64,000 bases of DNA from Bacillus sp. AFS029637. Its GTDB lineage: Bacteria; Bacillota; Bacilli; Bacillales; Bacillaceae_G. This document shows positions 8,083-18,053 of the stretch, one piece after another (within the stretch, counting starts at the first letter, position 1; each line of letters begins with the position of its first letter). The notes below the pieces were generated by a model, which did no database searches, was not told where the DNA came from, and saw only the letters and a list, made by a program, of their open reading frames with translations. The translations under genes were made by a program, and so were the position numbers. The stretch lies in NCBI RefSeq assembly GCF_002584985.1, contig NZ_NUPZ01000009.1, forward strand, positions 1 through 64,000. Direction: 5' to 3'.

Positions 8083-8089
8083 TGTCGAA
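8083..8089. promoter_or_regulatory. Spo0A box beside the PlcR box
   Basis: TGTCGAA matches the Spo0A consensus TGNCGAA. A weaker half site (TTCGCCG) lies on the other side of the PlcR box near 8038. Repression of plcR by Spo0A through boxes flanking the PlcR site is known for the group. Confidence 0.6.
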
Positions 8090-8155
8090 TTCACATTATT
8101 GTAGTGGTATGACAACTTAACAAATTAGATTGTTCTAATGGGATGGTGAGTAAGT

Positions 8156-9013
8156 ATGCACGCAGAAAAATTAGGAAGTGAAATTAAGAAGATTAGGGTA
8201 ATGAGGGGATTCACACAAAAACAGTTATCCGAGAACATATGTCATCAATCGGAAGTGAGCCGAATTGAATCAGGCGCGGTATACCCAAGTATGGATATAT
8301 TGCAAGGTATTGCAGCAAAATTACAAGTTCCCATTATTCACTTTTATGAGGTACTCGTTTATTCCGATATTGAGAGGAAAAAGCAGTTAAAAGATCAAAT
8401 CATTATGCTTTGTAAGCAAAAGAAATATAAAGAAATTTATAATAAAGTATGGAATGAGCTGAAAAAGGAAGAATATCATCCTGAATTTCAGCAGTTTCTC
8501 CAATGGCAATATCATGTAGCAGCTTACATATTGAAGAAAATTGATTACGAATATTGTATTTTAGAATTAAAAAATTTGTTAAACCAACAATTAGCTGGAA
8601 TAGACGTATATCAAAATCTTTATATAGAAAATGCAATTGCAAATATTTATTCTGAAAATGGTCACCTTAAGAAGGGTCTGGAATTATTTGAAGGTATATT
8701 AAAGCAATTAGAAGCATTGCCTGAAAATAAAGAGTTTGATGTGAAAGTAAGACATAATTATGCAAAAACATTATACGTAGATAATCAATATGAAGAAGCG
8801 CTTTACCAAATAAATAAAGCTATTGAAATATCTTGTCGAATTAATAGTATGGCATTGATTGGACAGTTATACTATCAAAAAGGTGAGTGCTTAGAAAAGC
8901 TAGAATACGATAGGGCAGAGGTTGAAGAGGCTTATGAAAAAGCTTGCTTCTTTTTCGATATTTTAGAAATGCATCCGTATAAGGAAAAGTTTATAAAGAA
9001 AATGAAGAAATAA
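8156..9013 (+). CDS. plcR: Transcriptional activator PlcR
   Basis: Quorum-sensing activator of secreted virulence factors (phospholipases, enterotoxins, proteases) in the B. cereus group. The 285-residue full-length protein has an N-terminal Xre-type helix-turn-helix (about 6-60, with TQKQLSENICHQSEVSRIESG) and five degenerate tetratricopeptide repeats over the rest, which bind the PapR peptide. It is not interrupted, unlike the B. anthracis allele. A PlcR box and a Spo0A box precede it and papR follows. Confidence 0.97.
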   Translation: MHAEKLGSEIKKIRVMRGFTQKQLSENICHQSEVSRIESGAVYPSMDILQGIAAKLQVPIIHFYEVLVYSDIERKKQLKDQIIMLCKQKKYKEIYNKVWNELKKEEYHPEFQQFLQWQYHVAAYILKKIDYEYCILELKNLLNQQLAGIDVYQNLYIENAIANIYSENGHLKKGLELFEGILKQLEALPENKEFDVKVRHNYAKTLYVDNQYEEALYQINKAIEISCRINSMALIGQLYYQKGECLEKLEYDRAEVEEAYEKACFFFDILEMHPYKEKFIKKMKK

Positions 9014-9031
9014 AACAACCAGAAAACGAAA

Positions 9032-9047
9032 TATGCATAATTGCATA
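9032..9047. promoter_or_regulatory. PlcR box upstream of papR
   Basis: TATGCATAATTGCATA matches the PlcR consensus at every fixed position, between the plcR stop and papR, giving papR its own PlcR-dependent promoter. Confidence 0.9.
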
Positions 9048-9101
9048 ATGTATGGAGAAATTTTCATGATATATTAAAAGAAAAAATGTGGGTGATGGAA
9101 T

Positions 9102-9248
9102 ATGAAAAAACTACTTATTGGTAGTCTATTAACGTTAGCGATGGCATGGGGTATTTCATTAACAGATACAGCTTTAGAAAAAAGCCAAGTGATTTCTCAT
9201 AATGATCAAGAGGTACAATTAGCTTCAGATATGCCTTATGAATATTAA
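9102..9248 (+). CDS. papR: PlcR-activating signal peptide precursor PapR
   Basis: A 48-residue product: basic start MKKLL, hydrophobic secretion signal (about 4-22), then a polar tail with the known family segment EKSQVISHNDQEVQLAS, ending SDMPYEY. PapR is exported, trimmed outside the cell to its C-terminal heptapeptide, re-imported by Opp and bound by PlcR. The terminal heptapeptide belongs with the MPFEF type but has tyrosine at both aromatic positions. It starts 88 nt after plcR. Confidence 0.95.
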   Translation: MKKLLIGSLLTLAMAWGISLTDTALEKSQVISHNDQEVQLASDMPYEY

Positions 9249-9286
9249 AAAACAACCGTCTTACTTAGACGGTTGTTTTTTTGTGG
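9249..9286. terminator. Bidirectional terminator between papR and the GGDEF-EAL gene
   Basis: Stem aaacaaccgtc/gacggttgttt with a seven-base loop and T-runs on both strands. The stop codon of the minus-strand gene (9265-9267) lies in the loop, so the hairpin arm also encodes the last residues KTTV. Confidence 0.88.
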
Positions 9287-11943
9287 AGTAACATCCAAAC
9301 ATCTGTATTAGAAACAGGTTTGCTAAAGAAGAAACCTTGAATATGATCACAGTTTTGTGCGCGTAAAAAATTCCACTGTTCTTCTGTTTCTACACCTTCG
9401 GCAATAACTTCTAAATTTAATTCTTTTGATAGCGTAATAATGGAAGCAATAATTGCTTCTTCTAAAGGGCTATTTGTAATGCCACAAATAAATTCTCGGG
9501 CAATTTTTAATGTGTTGATTGGGTATTTTGTTAAATAGGCTAAAGAACTATAACCAGTTCCGAAGTCATCAATTGAAATTTGAATACCAAGATTTTGAAG
9601 TTCTTCGAGTTTAGCGATTACAGAATGATTTTGATTAATCGCGATACTTTCCGTAATCTCAATATCTAGTGCTTCTGGTTTTAATTTTGTTTCTTCTAGG
9701 ACTTTTGAAATAGTTGGTATTAAGTCTGGGTGATTAAATTGCACAACAGATAAATTCACACCAACTTTTAAATGAGAAAAGCCTTGGTTATGCCACTTTT
9801 TTGCTTCCAAGCAGGCTGTACGCAAAATCCAATTACCAAGTTCAATAATAAATCCCGTTTCCTCTGCTAGAGGAATGAACTGGGCAGGTGATACAATTCC
9901 GAGTTTTGAATGTTTCCAGCGAATTAACGCTTCAAAACCAATAATTTGTTTTGTTTTTGTATGTACTTGCGGTTGATATTCAAGGAAAAATTCATTTTGT
10001 TGTAATGCTTTTGAAAGTTCGCCTTCTAGGAAGTTGCTCTCATTTTGAGCAATGCTCATTTCTTTTGAGAAGAAAACAAATCTGTTTTTTCCATTTGCTT
10101 TCGCACAATACATAGCTATATCGGCATTTTTCATTAATTCGGTTACAGTAGTTCCATAATCAGGATACATTGCAATTCCGATACTTGGTGTAATAGATAG
10201 TTCTTCGTCTTGAATGAAGAACGGTTTGTTTAAAATAGTTAAAATTTGTTCAGCGATGAAAGATGCACCTTTTTCAGAGTACATATCCGGTAATAGAATT
10301 GTAAACTCATCGCCACCTTGACGAGCAACGATATCTTTAGAACGCAAACACCCACGTAATCTTTTTGCTACTTCGATTAATAGTAAATCTCCAACATCAT
10401 GGCCAAGGCGATCATTAATTTTTTTGAATCGATCTAAATCAAGGAACATGACGGCAATGTCATTTGCACTAGTTTGTGCCGTATTTAAAATAGCTTTTAA
10501 ATCTTTTTCAAACTTACGGCGATTTGGTAGCCCGGTAAGTGCATCATGAAAAGCTAAATGCTCTACTTGCTTTTGTTTTTCATATAAAGTTGTAATATCA
10601 CGTGCTATTCCAAACATCCCAACAACTTCTTTATTTATAAACGTGGGGATAAGCGTAATATGAAGGTAATAATAGTAGCCTTCTTTTTCTTTTGTACGAA
10701 CTTCTAAAGTTTGTGGTCTACCTTCTTTTGTAAGCTGTAAAGCCTTCTTTAGTAGTTCATGGTCTTTTGAATCAATGAAATGTAGAAGAGAATAGCTAGC
10801 TACTTCACAATAGTAAGCAGTAAATAAACTTTCACATGCCTGATTAGAACGTTGAAAAATACCATTCATATTTAAGGAGAACACGGCATCAGGGTGATCT
10901 TCAAATAAAGATTTATAACGTTGTTCACTTTTTGATAATGCAGATGCACCTTCTTCAACCTCGTCTTCTAGTTGTATAGTCAACTTTTCGTAAGTATCAA
11001 TTAATGCTTGATTATCTTTCCACATGTAAAGTTGTCGTAGGAATAATAAGATTAGTGATAATACTAGACCGATTAGCATGAACTGATCATCCCAAGGCTG
11101 AAGGACAATAAAAGAAAAAGTAATGATTATACTAAAATAAGGTAATATAAATCGTACATAATCGAATCGATAATATTTCATTTTCGTTTCATGTTGTATT
11201 GGTTTATCCAAAATGTATAGTATGGACGATAAACCTATCAGTAGAATGGAAGCGGTATGTATTAAATAAGAGATCTCAGAAGAAGAGTCCATCCCGGCAT
11301 TTAATTGGAACAGATGTACATATCCGTATACAAGTATAATAGTAAAGCCGATAATTAACGAAATTCTACTAGAAGAATACCGTTCTCTTCTATATAGGCT
11401 AATAACGGCGTAAATTACTAATGATTGTGCAATAAAGTATCCAATTAAAACCCACATATCCGTTGTTAACATACGAAAGCTTGAGAGATCCAAAATAAAA
11501 GTTAAAGTGAAATAAATATTCATAATAATAATGAAGAGGCTATCGAATGAAAATTGAGCAAGACCTCTAATAGAGTAATGTTTTATAAACTTTATAGTAA
11601 AGCCAGAAAAGAGCAAAATATATTGTACGATGAAAAAAGGCAAAGCCTTATAGGAGAATATGACTTGATCATATATAGAAAGTGAATGAAGAAATAAAGT
11701 TATTTCCATAGTTAATCCACATATACAAGTGCATAATACTAGAACCCAAAATAGCTTGTCGCCGTGCTTCATTTTCTTAATTGCTTTATATAGGCAATAG
11801 CAAGAAAAGAGTGTAGCAAAACAAAATAAGAAGAGAATCCCAATTTCTTTTATAGTCAAGTCCTTAGGAATAAGGAATATCCAAAGGGAAAATATAATTA
11901 TATACATTATGACAAATTGTACATACTTTTTTTGATTAATCAT
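9265..11943 (-). CDS. Membrane PAS-GGDEF-EAL protein (c-di-GMP turnover)
   Basis: The ATG at 11943 has CGGAG upstream and gives 892 residues. About eight to nine N-terminal membrane helices (residues 8-310) are followed by a PAS domain (about 340-450), a GGDEF domain with intact GGDEF and an upstream RSKD inhibitory site, and an EAL domain. EAL catalytic motifs are present (FEALIRW, NLSVVQF, IEITES, DDFGTGYSSL, AEGVE, QGFFFSKP). Both synthesis and hydrolysis of c-di-GMP are possible. It converges on plcR-papR. Confidence 0.93.
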   Translation of the reverse strand: MINQKKYVQFVIMYIIIFSLWIFLIPKDLTIKEIGILFLFCFATLFSCYCLYKAIKKMKHGDKLFWVLVLCTCICGLTMEITLFLHSLSIYDQVIFSYKALPFFIVQYILLFSGFTIKFIKHYSIRGLAQFSFDSLFIIIMNIYFTLTFILDLSSFRMLTTDMWVLIGYFIAQSLVIYAVISLYRRERYSSSRISLIIGFTIILVYGYVHLFQLNAGMDSSSEISYLIHTASILLIGLSSILYILDKPIQHETKMKYYRFDYVRFILPYFSIIITFSFIVLQPWDDQFMLIGLVLSLILLFLRQLYMWKDNQALIDTYEKLTIQLEDEVEEGASALSKSEQRYKSLFEDHPDAVFSLNMNGIFQRSNQACESLFTAYYCEVASYSLLHFIDSKDHELLKKALQLTKEGRPQTLEVRTKEKEGYYYYLHITLIPTFINKEVVGMFGIARDITTLYEKQKQVEHLAFHDALTGLPNRRKFEKDLKAILNTAQTSANDIAVMFLDLDRFKKINDRLGHDVGDLLLIEVAKRLRGCLRSKDIVARQGGDEFTILLPDMYSEKGASFIAEQILTILNKPFFIQDEELSITPSIGIAMYPDYGTTVTELMKNADIAMYCAKANGKNRFVFFSKEMSIAQNESNFLEGELSKALQQNEFFLEYQPQVHTKTKQIIGFEALIRWKHSKLGIVSPAQFIPLAEETGFIIELGNWILRTACLEAKKWHNQGFSHLKVGVNLSVVQFNHPDLIPTISKVLEETKLKPEALDIEITESIAINQNHSVIAKLEELQNLGIQISIDDFGTGYSSLAYLTKYPINTLKIAREFICGITNSPLEEAIIASIITLSKELNLEVIAEGVETEEQWNFLRAQNCDHIQGFFFSKPVSNTDVWMLLHKKTTV

Positions 11944-12072
11944 ATTATGGCTCCGTTTCAATAAAGTTGAATCTCAGGTGGAAAATGCTAATTTAAATAA
12001 TAGCATATAAAATAGGGTGTTTTTTACTATAAAAATTACTTTTTTTGAAAAAAAATAGCGCAATGTTACAAT

Positions 12073-13026
12073 TTACCACTGTAACGTTGCACCATTTTGT
12101 CTTTTTACGCCTCGTATAGAAGAGATTTCACCTATTAATTGTAATAGTGCTAAATCTTTCTGTTTACTTTCAATCATAATATCGAAATTATGATTGATTT
12201 TTTTTGCAATGTGTAAGAACGGTTTAATAAACTCTAAATCAATATATGCAGCGTGAGCCCTAAATTCTTTTTCTGATCTAGGAGAAGAAATGTGAACTTT
12301 TGGTGGGACGTTTGTGTGTGACCAAGTTTCAAAAATCGCAGGTAGTAGCTCTTCTAGCGGTTCCTCGCAAAGATTGGCCATGTGATGATGGTAATCAAAT
12401 ACAAAAGGAATATTTTCTTTTTGGCAAATAGATAAAGTTTCAGAAGTTGTATATGTTTTATCATCGTTTTCAAGAGTCATTTGTTTTTTTATATGTGTAG
12501 GAAGTTTTTTTATGTTTTCATGGAAACGTTCAATTGCTTTTTCCTTATTTCCATAGGCCCCACCAACATGAATATTAATGTAAGAAGAATCGGCAATTCC
12601 TATCGCATCTAATACTTTGTAATGATAGTTCATATCTGTAATAGCGTTAGTTGTAATATGCGGCTTGTCGCTTGTGAATAATGTAAATTGATTTGGATGA
12701 AAACTTACTCGTAAATTGTGTTCTTGAATTAATGTCCCTATTTTACGCCAAAGTGGTGAAAATGCTTCAATGTAATCAAACTCAACTTCAGGGTGTGTTG
12801 CAAGTGGGACGATGGAAGACGATAGGCGATATAGTGGGATTTCATGCGCTATATTGTAATGAAGGATACGTATTGTGTTTTCAAGATTTTGTCTTGTAAC
12901 ATCGTACAATTTATCCTCGCGCTCTTGTTTATTAAGTTTTTTGAAGCTTGTAAACGTCATTGTTTTGGCAGGAGAACAGTCCCACAATGCCATTGCATGT
13001 GAGACGTATCCAAATCTTATAATCAT
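12073..13026 (-). CDS. uvsE: UV DNA damage endonuclease UvsE (YwjD)
   Basis: Cuts DNA 5' of UV photoproducts and starts an alternative excision repair. The ATG at 13026 follows AGAGGT and gives 317 residues, the usual length. Typical family segments of the TIM-barrel metal enzyme are visible: N-terminal [44 protein letters not shown] and MIESKQKD. It is 32 nt downstream of the cardiolipin synthase gene, as in the ywjD-ywjE pair of B. subtilis, and probably co-transcribed. Confidence 0.95.
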   Translation of the reverse strand: MIIRFGYVSHAMALWDCSPAKTMTFTSFKKLNKQEREDKLYDVTRQNLENTIRILHYNIAHEIPLYRLSSSIVPLATHPEVEFDYIEAFSPLWRKIGTLIQEHNLRVSFHPNQFTLFTSDKPHITTNAITDMNYHYKVLDAIGIADSSYINIHVGGAYGNKEKAIERFHENIKKLPTHIKKQMTLENDDKTYTTSETLSICQKENIPFVFDYHHHMANLCEEPLEELLPAIFETWSHTNVPPKVHISSPRSEKEFRAHAAYIDLEFIKPFLHIAKKINHNFDIMIESKQKDLALLQLIGEISSIRGVKRQNGATLQW

Positions 13027-13058
13027 ATGTGATATACCTCTTTTATTTATTCCCTTTC

Positions 13059-14252
13059 CTATAGGAAGAAAGCAAGGATTGTTCCTAGACACTCTTTTCC
13101 CCTATCGATAAGAGAAAGGGGGCTGACATCTTCAAAGGAAAGCAATGATGCATTGTCTAGATCTTCATGGAATTTATTTTTTACTGTTTGTATGAAATGT
13201 TTATTATATAAAAGGCAGTTAATTTCATGGTTACTATATAAACTTCTCATATCAAAGTTTGCAGTTCCGATATCACAAATTTCATCGTCTACTATAATAA
13301 TTTTAGCGTGAAAAAACCCTCGTTGAAATGCGTAAATATTACAACCAGCTTGTATTAATTTTCGGCAGTACGGGAATTTTGCTTCTCGAACAAGGGCGTG
13401 ATCGGCCTTTTCTGGAACGAGAATTGTTACGTGAACCCCTCTTTCACGTGCTTTTAATAGAGCGCTCATAATTTTTTTACCGGGAATGAAATAAGGTGTA
13501 CCGATAAAGAGTTCTTTTTTTGCCTTTTCAATTAAGTGTAAAAAAGTATGTTGTAAATAGGCTCCATCGGTCGGAACAAATTGATGTAGGATGGTACCTG
13601 GTTGTTGTTTCGGAAAATAAGGAGAAGCCTCCAGTAAATTTTCGGTTGTATCATCTAACCAGTCATGTAAAAATTGCTTCTGTAAATCTTGAACCCCTTC
13701 TCCTGTAAGACGTAAATGATAGTCTCGCCACAGTCCTAATTGTTCATTATGTCCCAAGTACTCCTCGCCGATATTAAAGCCTCCAATATAACCAATTTTC
13801 CCATCAATGACTGTAATTTTTCTATGATTTCTTTGATTGGCAGAAAAGAAAGGGAAAGGGAGTTTCACTTTATGACAAAAAGAAAAAGAGACGCCGTGTT
13901 TTTGTAGGGAACGAATTGCTTCGTTTGATAAATAATGGCTACCAAATCGATCGAGTAAAAGTCTTACTTCAATTCCTTCCTGTGCTTTATCGATAAGTAA
14001 CTTTAAAAACTGACGACTGATCTTATCATTTTTTACAATGAAGAACAAAACGTGTACGTGGTGCTTCGCTTGTTTTATATCAGTAAATAAAGCATCATAT
14101 AAGTCTTTTCCGTATGTATAAAGGTGAAAATCACTTTGACGTAAAGGGAAAGTGCGAGGGCGCACACGTTGTAAGTGAAGGTGTCTCCCATATAAAAAAT
14201 CAATTATGATCCAAAGCGTAACGCATATTAACAAGAGAGATAAGAAGAACAT
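13059..14252 (-). CDS. Cardiolipin synthase / phospholipase D family (YwjE/ClsB-like)
   Basis: 397 residues. One N-terminal membrane helix (about 3-20) and two phospholipase D domains, each with an HKD motif: [19 protein letters not shown] and [20 protein letters not shown]. It should condense two phosphatidylglycerols to cardiolipin at the membrane. GGAGGG nine bases before the ATG supports the start. It is the first gene of a two-gene unit with uvsE. Confidence 0.93.
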   Translation of the reverse strand: MFFLSLLLICVTLWIIIDFLYGRHLHLQRVRPRTFPLRQSDFHLYTYGKDLYDALFTDIKQAKHHVHVLFFIVKNDKISRQFLKLLIDKAQEGIEVRLLLDRFGSHYLSNEAIRSLQKHGVSFSFCHKVKLPFPFFSANQRNHRKITVIDGKIGYIGGFNIGEEYLGHNEQLGLWRDYHLRLTGEGVQDLQKQFLHDWLDDTTENLLEASPYFPKQQPGTILHQFVPTDGAYLQHTFLHLIEKAKKELFIGTPYFIPGKKIMSALLKARERGVHVTILVPEKADHALVREAKFPYCRKLIQAGCNIYAFQRGFFHAKIIIVDDEICDIGTANFDMRSLYSNHEINCLLYNKHFIQTVKNKFHEDLDNASLLSFEDVSPLSLIDRGKECLGTILAFFL

Positions 14253-14282
14253 GAGTGAATTCCCTCCTTTGCATTCTTTGCT

Positions 14283-14436
14283 CCTTCACTTTTCCCTGCT
14301 ATTTGCGGGCGGTAAGACTCCCAGTTCAAAAAAGTTGAGCGGGAGATCAATGGCCCGTAAAAGCCCGATCGGTGCAGGCTAATAATTAGTGGGGAATGGA
14401 CAGTCCACTAATTAAAGTTTCGCTTTATAGTTTCAC
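14283..14436 (-). repeat. GTGAAACTTT-family dispersed repeat (inverted copy)
   Basis: The reverse complement aligns with the copy at 22001-22154: gtgaaac, taatTagtgg..ccacTaattattag, caccgatcgggc, gatctccc, tgggagtcttaccgcccgcaaatagc. It has an extra 13 bp duplicating part of the terminal repeat. It fills most of the gap between the divergent cls and fadF genes. Confidence 0.75.
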
Positions 14437-14486
14437 CGAAATAAACAGCTTTATTAAAAAATATGTTGTTGTATAACAAAAAACTG

Positions 14487-14514
14487 TTGACTGAATGCTC
14501 ACTCATTATATAAT
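14487..14514 (+). promoter_or_regulatory. fadF promoter overlapped by a FadR-like operator
   Basis: TTGACT (14487-14492) and TATAAT (14509-14514) are 16 bp apart. TGAATGCTCACTCATT (14492-14507) fills the spacer and resembles the FadR box of Bacillus (TGAATGANTANTCATTCA) with about 13 of 18 positions. Binding would block RNA polymerase, and long-chain acyl-CoA would relieve it. The promoter is clear; the operator is inferred. Confidence 0.6.
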
Positions 14515-14602
14515 GAAGATAGGGGATAAAATTCAGAAAATTATATGTTTTTGAAGATTCTAAAAAAGAAAGAGGGCTTACAAAGAGAGGGGTAGCATAA
14601 AA

Positions 14603-16714
14603 ATGAATAGCTTACTGATCATTAATTGGCTGGCTGCCATTGCTGTTATTGCTTATGCGGGATATTTGTTTGTATATCTTATACGAACGAGGATGGCCTA
14701 CATACAGTTAGGAAAAAAGATTGAATTTGACCGCCGTTTTAAAGAGCGTTGGGATCTCCTTAAGGTCAATGTTTTCGGTCAGAAAAAGCTGCTGAAAGAT
14801 AAGAAGAGCGGCATTATTCACGTTATGTTCTTTTACGGATTTATTCTTGTCCAATTTGGAGCAATCGACTTCGTTTGGAAAGGGCTCGCACCAGGATCAC
14901 ATCTTCCACTTGGACCACTATATCCTGCATTTACATTCTTCCAGGAAATTGTCACACTCGTAATTTTAATTGCAGTCTTTTGGGCTTTTCATAGACGCTA
15001 CGTTGAAAAGCTTGTTCGTTTAAAACGTAATTTTAAATCAGGCCTTGTTCTTATTTTTATCGGAGGCTTAATGGTTTCTGTGCTACTTGGTAACGGTATG
15101 GGAATTATATGGCATGGCGAGGAGCTTTCATGGAGTGAACCGATCGCTTCTGCAATCGCTTACGTTTTCGGTGGGATAAATGAAACCGTAGCCATTTCAG
15201 TGTTCTATTTCTCTTGGTGGGTGCATTTACTAATCTTGTTAACATTTTTAGTATATGTTCCACAATCAAAACATGCGCATTTAATTGCGGGACCAGCTAA
15301 CGTATTCTTCGGTCGTCTTTCAAACCCAGGGAAGCTTGAAAAGATTGATTTTGAAGATGAAACGCAAGAAACATTTGGTGTTGGTAAAATTGAAGACTTT
15401 AGACAAAATCAACTTATTGACTTATACGCTTGCGTAGAGTGTGGCCGCTGCACAAATATGTGTCCAGCAACAGGCACAGGAAAAATGTTATCGCCGATGG
15501 ACTTAATTTTAAAGCTTCGCGATCATTTAACTGATAAAGGAGCTGCGGTAACATCAAAAGCACCGTGGGTTCCAGTCGTTGCTTTTAATAATACACAAGG
15601 AAATCAGTTAGCGATGATGGCAGCTGGGAAAGGGCAACAAGAATCAGCAGCTACAACGCTCGCTTACGATCCGAGTTTAATCGGAGATGTTATTACAGAA
15701 GAAGAGATTTGGGCATGTACAACGTGTCGTAACTGTGAAGATCAATGTCCAGTTATGAATGAACATGTTGACAAAATTATTGATTTACGCCGCTATCTCG
15801 TTTTAACAGAAGGAAAAATGGACGCGGAAGCACAACGCGCAATGACAAACATTGAACGTCAAGGAAATCCGTGGGGTCTGAACCGTAAAGAGCGTGAAAC
15901 ATGGCGCCAAGGTGATGACGAAGTAACAGTGCCAACGGTAAAAGAAAAATCAAAAGCTGGTGAGGAATTCGAGTATTTATTCTGGGTTGGTTCAATGGGA
16001 TCATACGACAATCGTAGTCAGAAGATTGCGATATCGTTTGCGAAGTTAATGAACGAAGCAGGCATTTCATTCGCGATTCTCGGTAATAAAGAAAAGAATT
16101 CTGGAGATACACCGCGCCGCCTTGGAAATGAATTTGTATTCCAAGAGATGGCGACAAAGAATATCGAAGAATTTGAAAAGGCAGGAGTGAAGAAAATCGT
16201 TACGATTGATCCTCATGCTTATAACACATTTAAAAATGAGTATCCGGACTTTGGCTTGCAAGCGGAAGTCTATCATCATACAGAATTGTTAGCTCAGTGG
16301 GTGAAAGAAGGGCGCTTAAAACCTGTTCACGCTATTGAGGAGACAGTTACTTATCATGATTCCTGTTACTTAGGAAGATACAACGAAGTATACGAAGCAC
16401 CACGTGATATTTTGAAAGCGATTCCTGGGGTGAATCTTGTAGAAATGGCACGTAACCGTGAAACGGGAATGTGCTGTGGAGCAGGTGGTGGCTTAATGTG
16501 GATGGAGGAGACAACAGGTTCTCGTATTAACGTTGCTCGTACAGAACAAGCATTAGCTGTGCAGCCATCCATTATCGGTACAGGTTGTCCATATTGCTTA
16601 ACGATGATTAGTGATGGGACGAAAGCGAAAGAAGTAGAAGAGAAAGTTCAAACGCTTGATGTAACAGAGATTTTAGAACGATCTGTTATCGGACAGAAGA
16701 AAGAAGCAATGTAG
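14603..16714 (+). CDS. fadF: Fe-S oxidoreductase of fatty-acid oxidation (FadF/YwjF)
   Basis: 703 residues. The N-terminal part (about 1-235) has five to six membrane helices of the nitrate-reductase-gamma type. Two ferredoxin clusters follow (CVECGRCTNMCP near 278 and CTTCRNCEDQCP near 372), and a C-terminal CCG domain pair (YHDSCYLGRYN, CCGAGGGLMW). It likely takes electrons from acyl-CoA dehydrogenase, via electron-transfer flavoprotein, to the quinone pool; etfAB is not in the window. It is the first gene of the beta-oxidation operon. Confidence 0.93.
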   Translation: MNSLLIINWLAAIAVIAYAGYLFVYLIRTRMAYIQLGKKIEFDRRFKERWDLLKVNVFGQKKLLKDKKSGIIHVMFFYGFILVQFGAIDFVWKGLAPGSHLPLGPLYPAFTFFQEIVTLVILIAVFWAFHRRYVEKLVRLKRNFKSGLVLIFIGGLMVSVLLGNGMGIIWHGEELSWSEPIASAIAYVFGGINETVAISVFYFSWWVHLLILLTFLVYVPQSKHAHLIAGPANVFFGRLSNPGKLEKIDFEDETQETFGVGKIEDFRQNQLIDLYACVECGRCTNMCPATGTGKMLSPMDLILKLRDHLTDKGAAVTSKAPWVPVVAFNNTQGNQLAMMAAGKGQQESAATTLAYDPSLIGDVITEEEIWACTTCRNCEDQCPVMNEHVDKIIDLRRYLVLTEGKMDAEAQRAMTNIERQGNPWGLNRKERETWRQGDDEVTVPTVKEKSKAGEEFEYLFWVGSMGSYDNRSQKIAISFAKLMNEAGISFAILGNKEKNSGDTPRRLGNEFVFQEMATKNIEEFEKAGVKKIVTIDPHAYNTFKNEYPDFGLQAEVYHHTELLAQWVKEGRLKPVHAIEETVTYHDSCYLGRYNEVYEAPRDILKAIPGVNLVEMARNRETGMCCGAGGGLMWMEETTGSRINVARTEQALAVQPSIIGTGCPYCLTMISDGTKAKEVEEKVQTLDVTEILERSVIGQKKEAM

Positions 16715-16740
16715 TTTGTAGGAATGCATACAACTTTAGA

Positions 16741-16794
16741 AAGAGGTGCAGTCAGTGCACCTCTTCTCAATGTAAGAATACCGAGCGAGCGCTC
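16741..16794 (+). other. Stem-loop and inverted repeat between fadF and thiolase
   Basis: Perfect 10-bp stem aagaggtgca/tgcacctctt with a five-base loop (16741-16765), lacking a U-tract. It is followed by GAGCGAGCGCTC (16783-16794), an inverted repeat of the kind bound by TetR-family regulators. It could be an mRNA processing site, a partial attenuator or an operator. Confidence 0.5.
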
Positions 16795-16825
16795 AGCGCT
16801 AATAAAAAAAATGGGGGAAATAGAC

Positions 16826-18007
16826 ATGAGTAAAACAGTTATTTTAGGTGCTGCAAGAACACCGGTTGGAAAATTTGGAGGAACTTTAAAAGACGTGAAA
16901 GCGATAGAACTTGGAGGAATTGCAATTAAAGCGGCGCTTGAGAGAGCGAATGTTTCTGCTAGTGATGTTGAAGAAGTTATATTTGGAACGGTTATCCAAG
17001 GAGGACAAGGACAAATTCCATCTCGCCAAGCTGCGAGAGCTGCTGGAATACCTTGGGAAGTGCAGACGGAAACAGTAAATAAAGTTTGTGCATCAGGTCT
17101 TCGTGCGGTTACGCTAGCGGATCAAATTATTCGTACTGGCGACCAATCGCTTATTGTAGCTGGTGGCATGGAATCAATGAGTAATAGTCCTTACATTTTA
17201 CGAGGGGCAAGATGGGGATACAGAATGGGCAACAATGAAGTTATCGATTTAAACGTTGCCGATGGTTTAACGTGCGCATTCTCAGGCATACACATGGGTG
17301 TTTATGGCGGAGAAGTTGCAAAGGAAGACGGAATCTCGCGTGAAGCGCAAGATGAGTGGGCATACCGTAGCCATCAACGTGCGGTTTCAGCACATAAGGA
17401 AGGTCGTTTTGAAGAGGAGATTGTACCAGTAACGATTCCGCAAAGAAAAGGAGATCCTATCGTCGTTGCAAAGGATGAGGCGCCACGCGAGGATACAACG
17501 ATTGAAAAATTAGCGACATTAAAGCCTGTATTTGATAAGACGTCAACAGTGACAGCAGGTAATGCCCCAGGACTTAATGATGGCGGTGCTGCACTTGTAT
17601 TAATGAGCGAGGACAGAGCGAAGCAAGAAGGAAGAAAGCCATTAGCGACAATTTTAGCGCATACGGCAATCGCGGTAGAATCAAAAGATTTCCCAAGAAC
17701 ACCAGGTTATGCAATTAACGAATTGTTGAAAAAAACAGGCAAGACAATTGAAGATATCGATTTATTTGAGATTAATGAAGCTTTTGCAGCAGTAGCAATT
17801 GCAAGTACAGAGATTGCAGGGATTGACCCAGAAAAATTGAATGTAAATGGCGGCGCAGTGGCGATGGGCCATCCGATTGGAGCAAGCGGAGCGCGTATTA
17901 TCGTTACACTTATCCATGCATTAAAGCAGCGCGGTGGCGGAATTGGAATTGCTTCGATTTGTAGCGGTGGCGGTCAAGGTGACGCAGTGATGATTGAAGT
18001 TCACTAA
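16826..18007 (+). CDS. Acetyl-CoA C-acetyltransferase (thiolase)
   Basis: 393 residues from the ATG at 16826, which follows GGGGGAAA; longer frames run through the intergenic hairpin and are unlikely. The nucleophile is at about C88 ([12 protein letters not shown]). The C-terminal pair is GHPIGASG (catalytic His) and CSGGGQGDA (second Cys). It cleaves 3-ketoacyl-CoA or condenses two acetyl-CoA; position beside the dehydrogenases favours the degradative role, like mmgA of B. subtilis. Confidence 0.95.
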   Translation: MSKTVILGAARTPVGKFGGTLKDVKAIELGGIAIKAALERANVSASDVEEVIFGTVIQGGQGQIPSRQAARAAGIPWEVQTETVNKVCASGLRAVTLADQIIRTGDQSLIVAGGMESMSNSPYILRGARWGYRMGNNEVIDLNVADGLTCAFSGIHMGVYGGEVAKEDGISREAQDEWAYRSHQRAVSAHKEGRFEEEIVPVTIPQRKGDPIVVAKDEAPREDTTIEKLATLKPVFDKTSTVTAGNAPGLNDGGAALVLMSEDRAKQEGRKPLATILAHTAIAVESKDFPRTPGYAINELLKKTGKTIEDIDLFEINEAFAAVAIASTEIAGIDPEKLNVNGGAVAMGHPIGASGARIIVTLIHALKQRGGGIGIASICSGGGQGDAVMIEVH

Positions 18008-18053
18008 TTTTAGAAGTTATATAGTTTATTAACAATTAAGGGGGAAGAAAAAA

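Noticed and set aside
8156-9013. B. anthracis as source organism
   Set aside because: The plcR frame is complete (285 codons), whereas B. anthracis is known to carry a truncating mutation; other group members remain possible.
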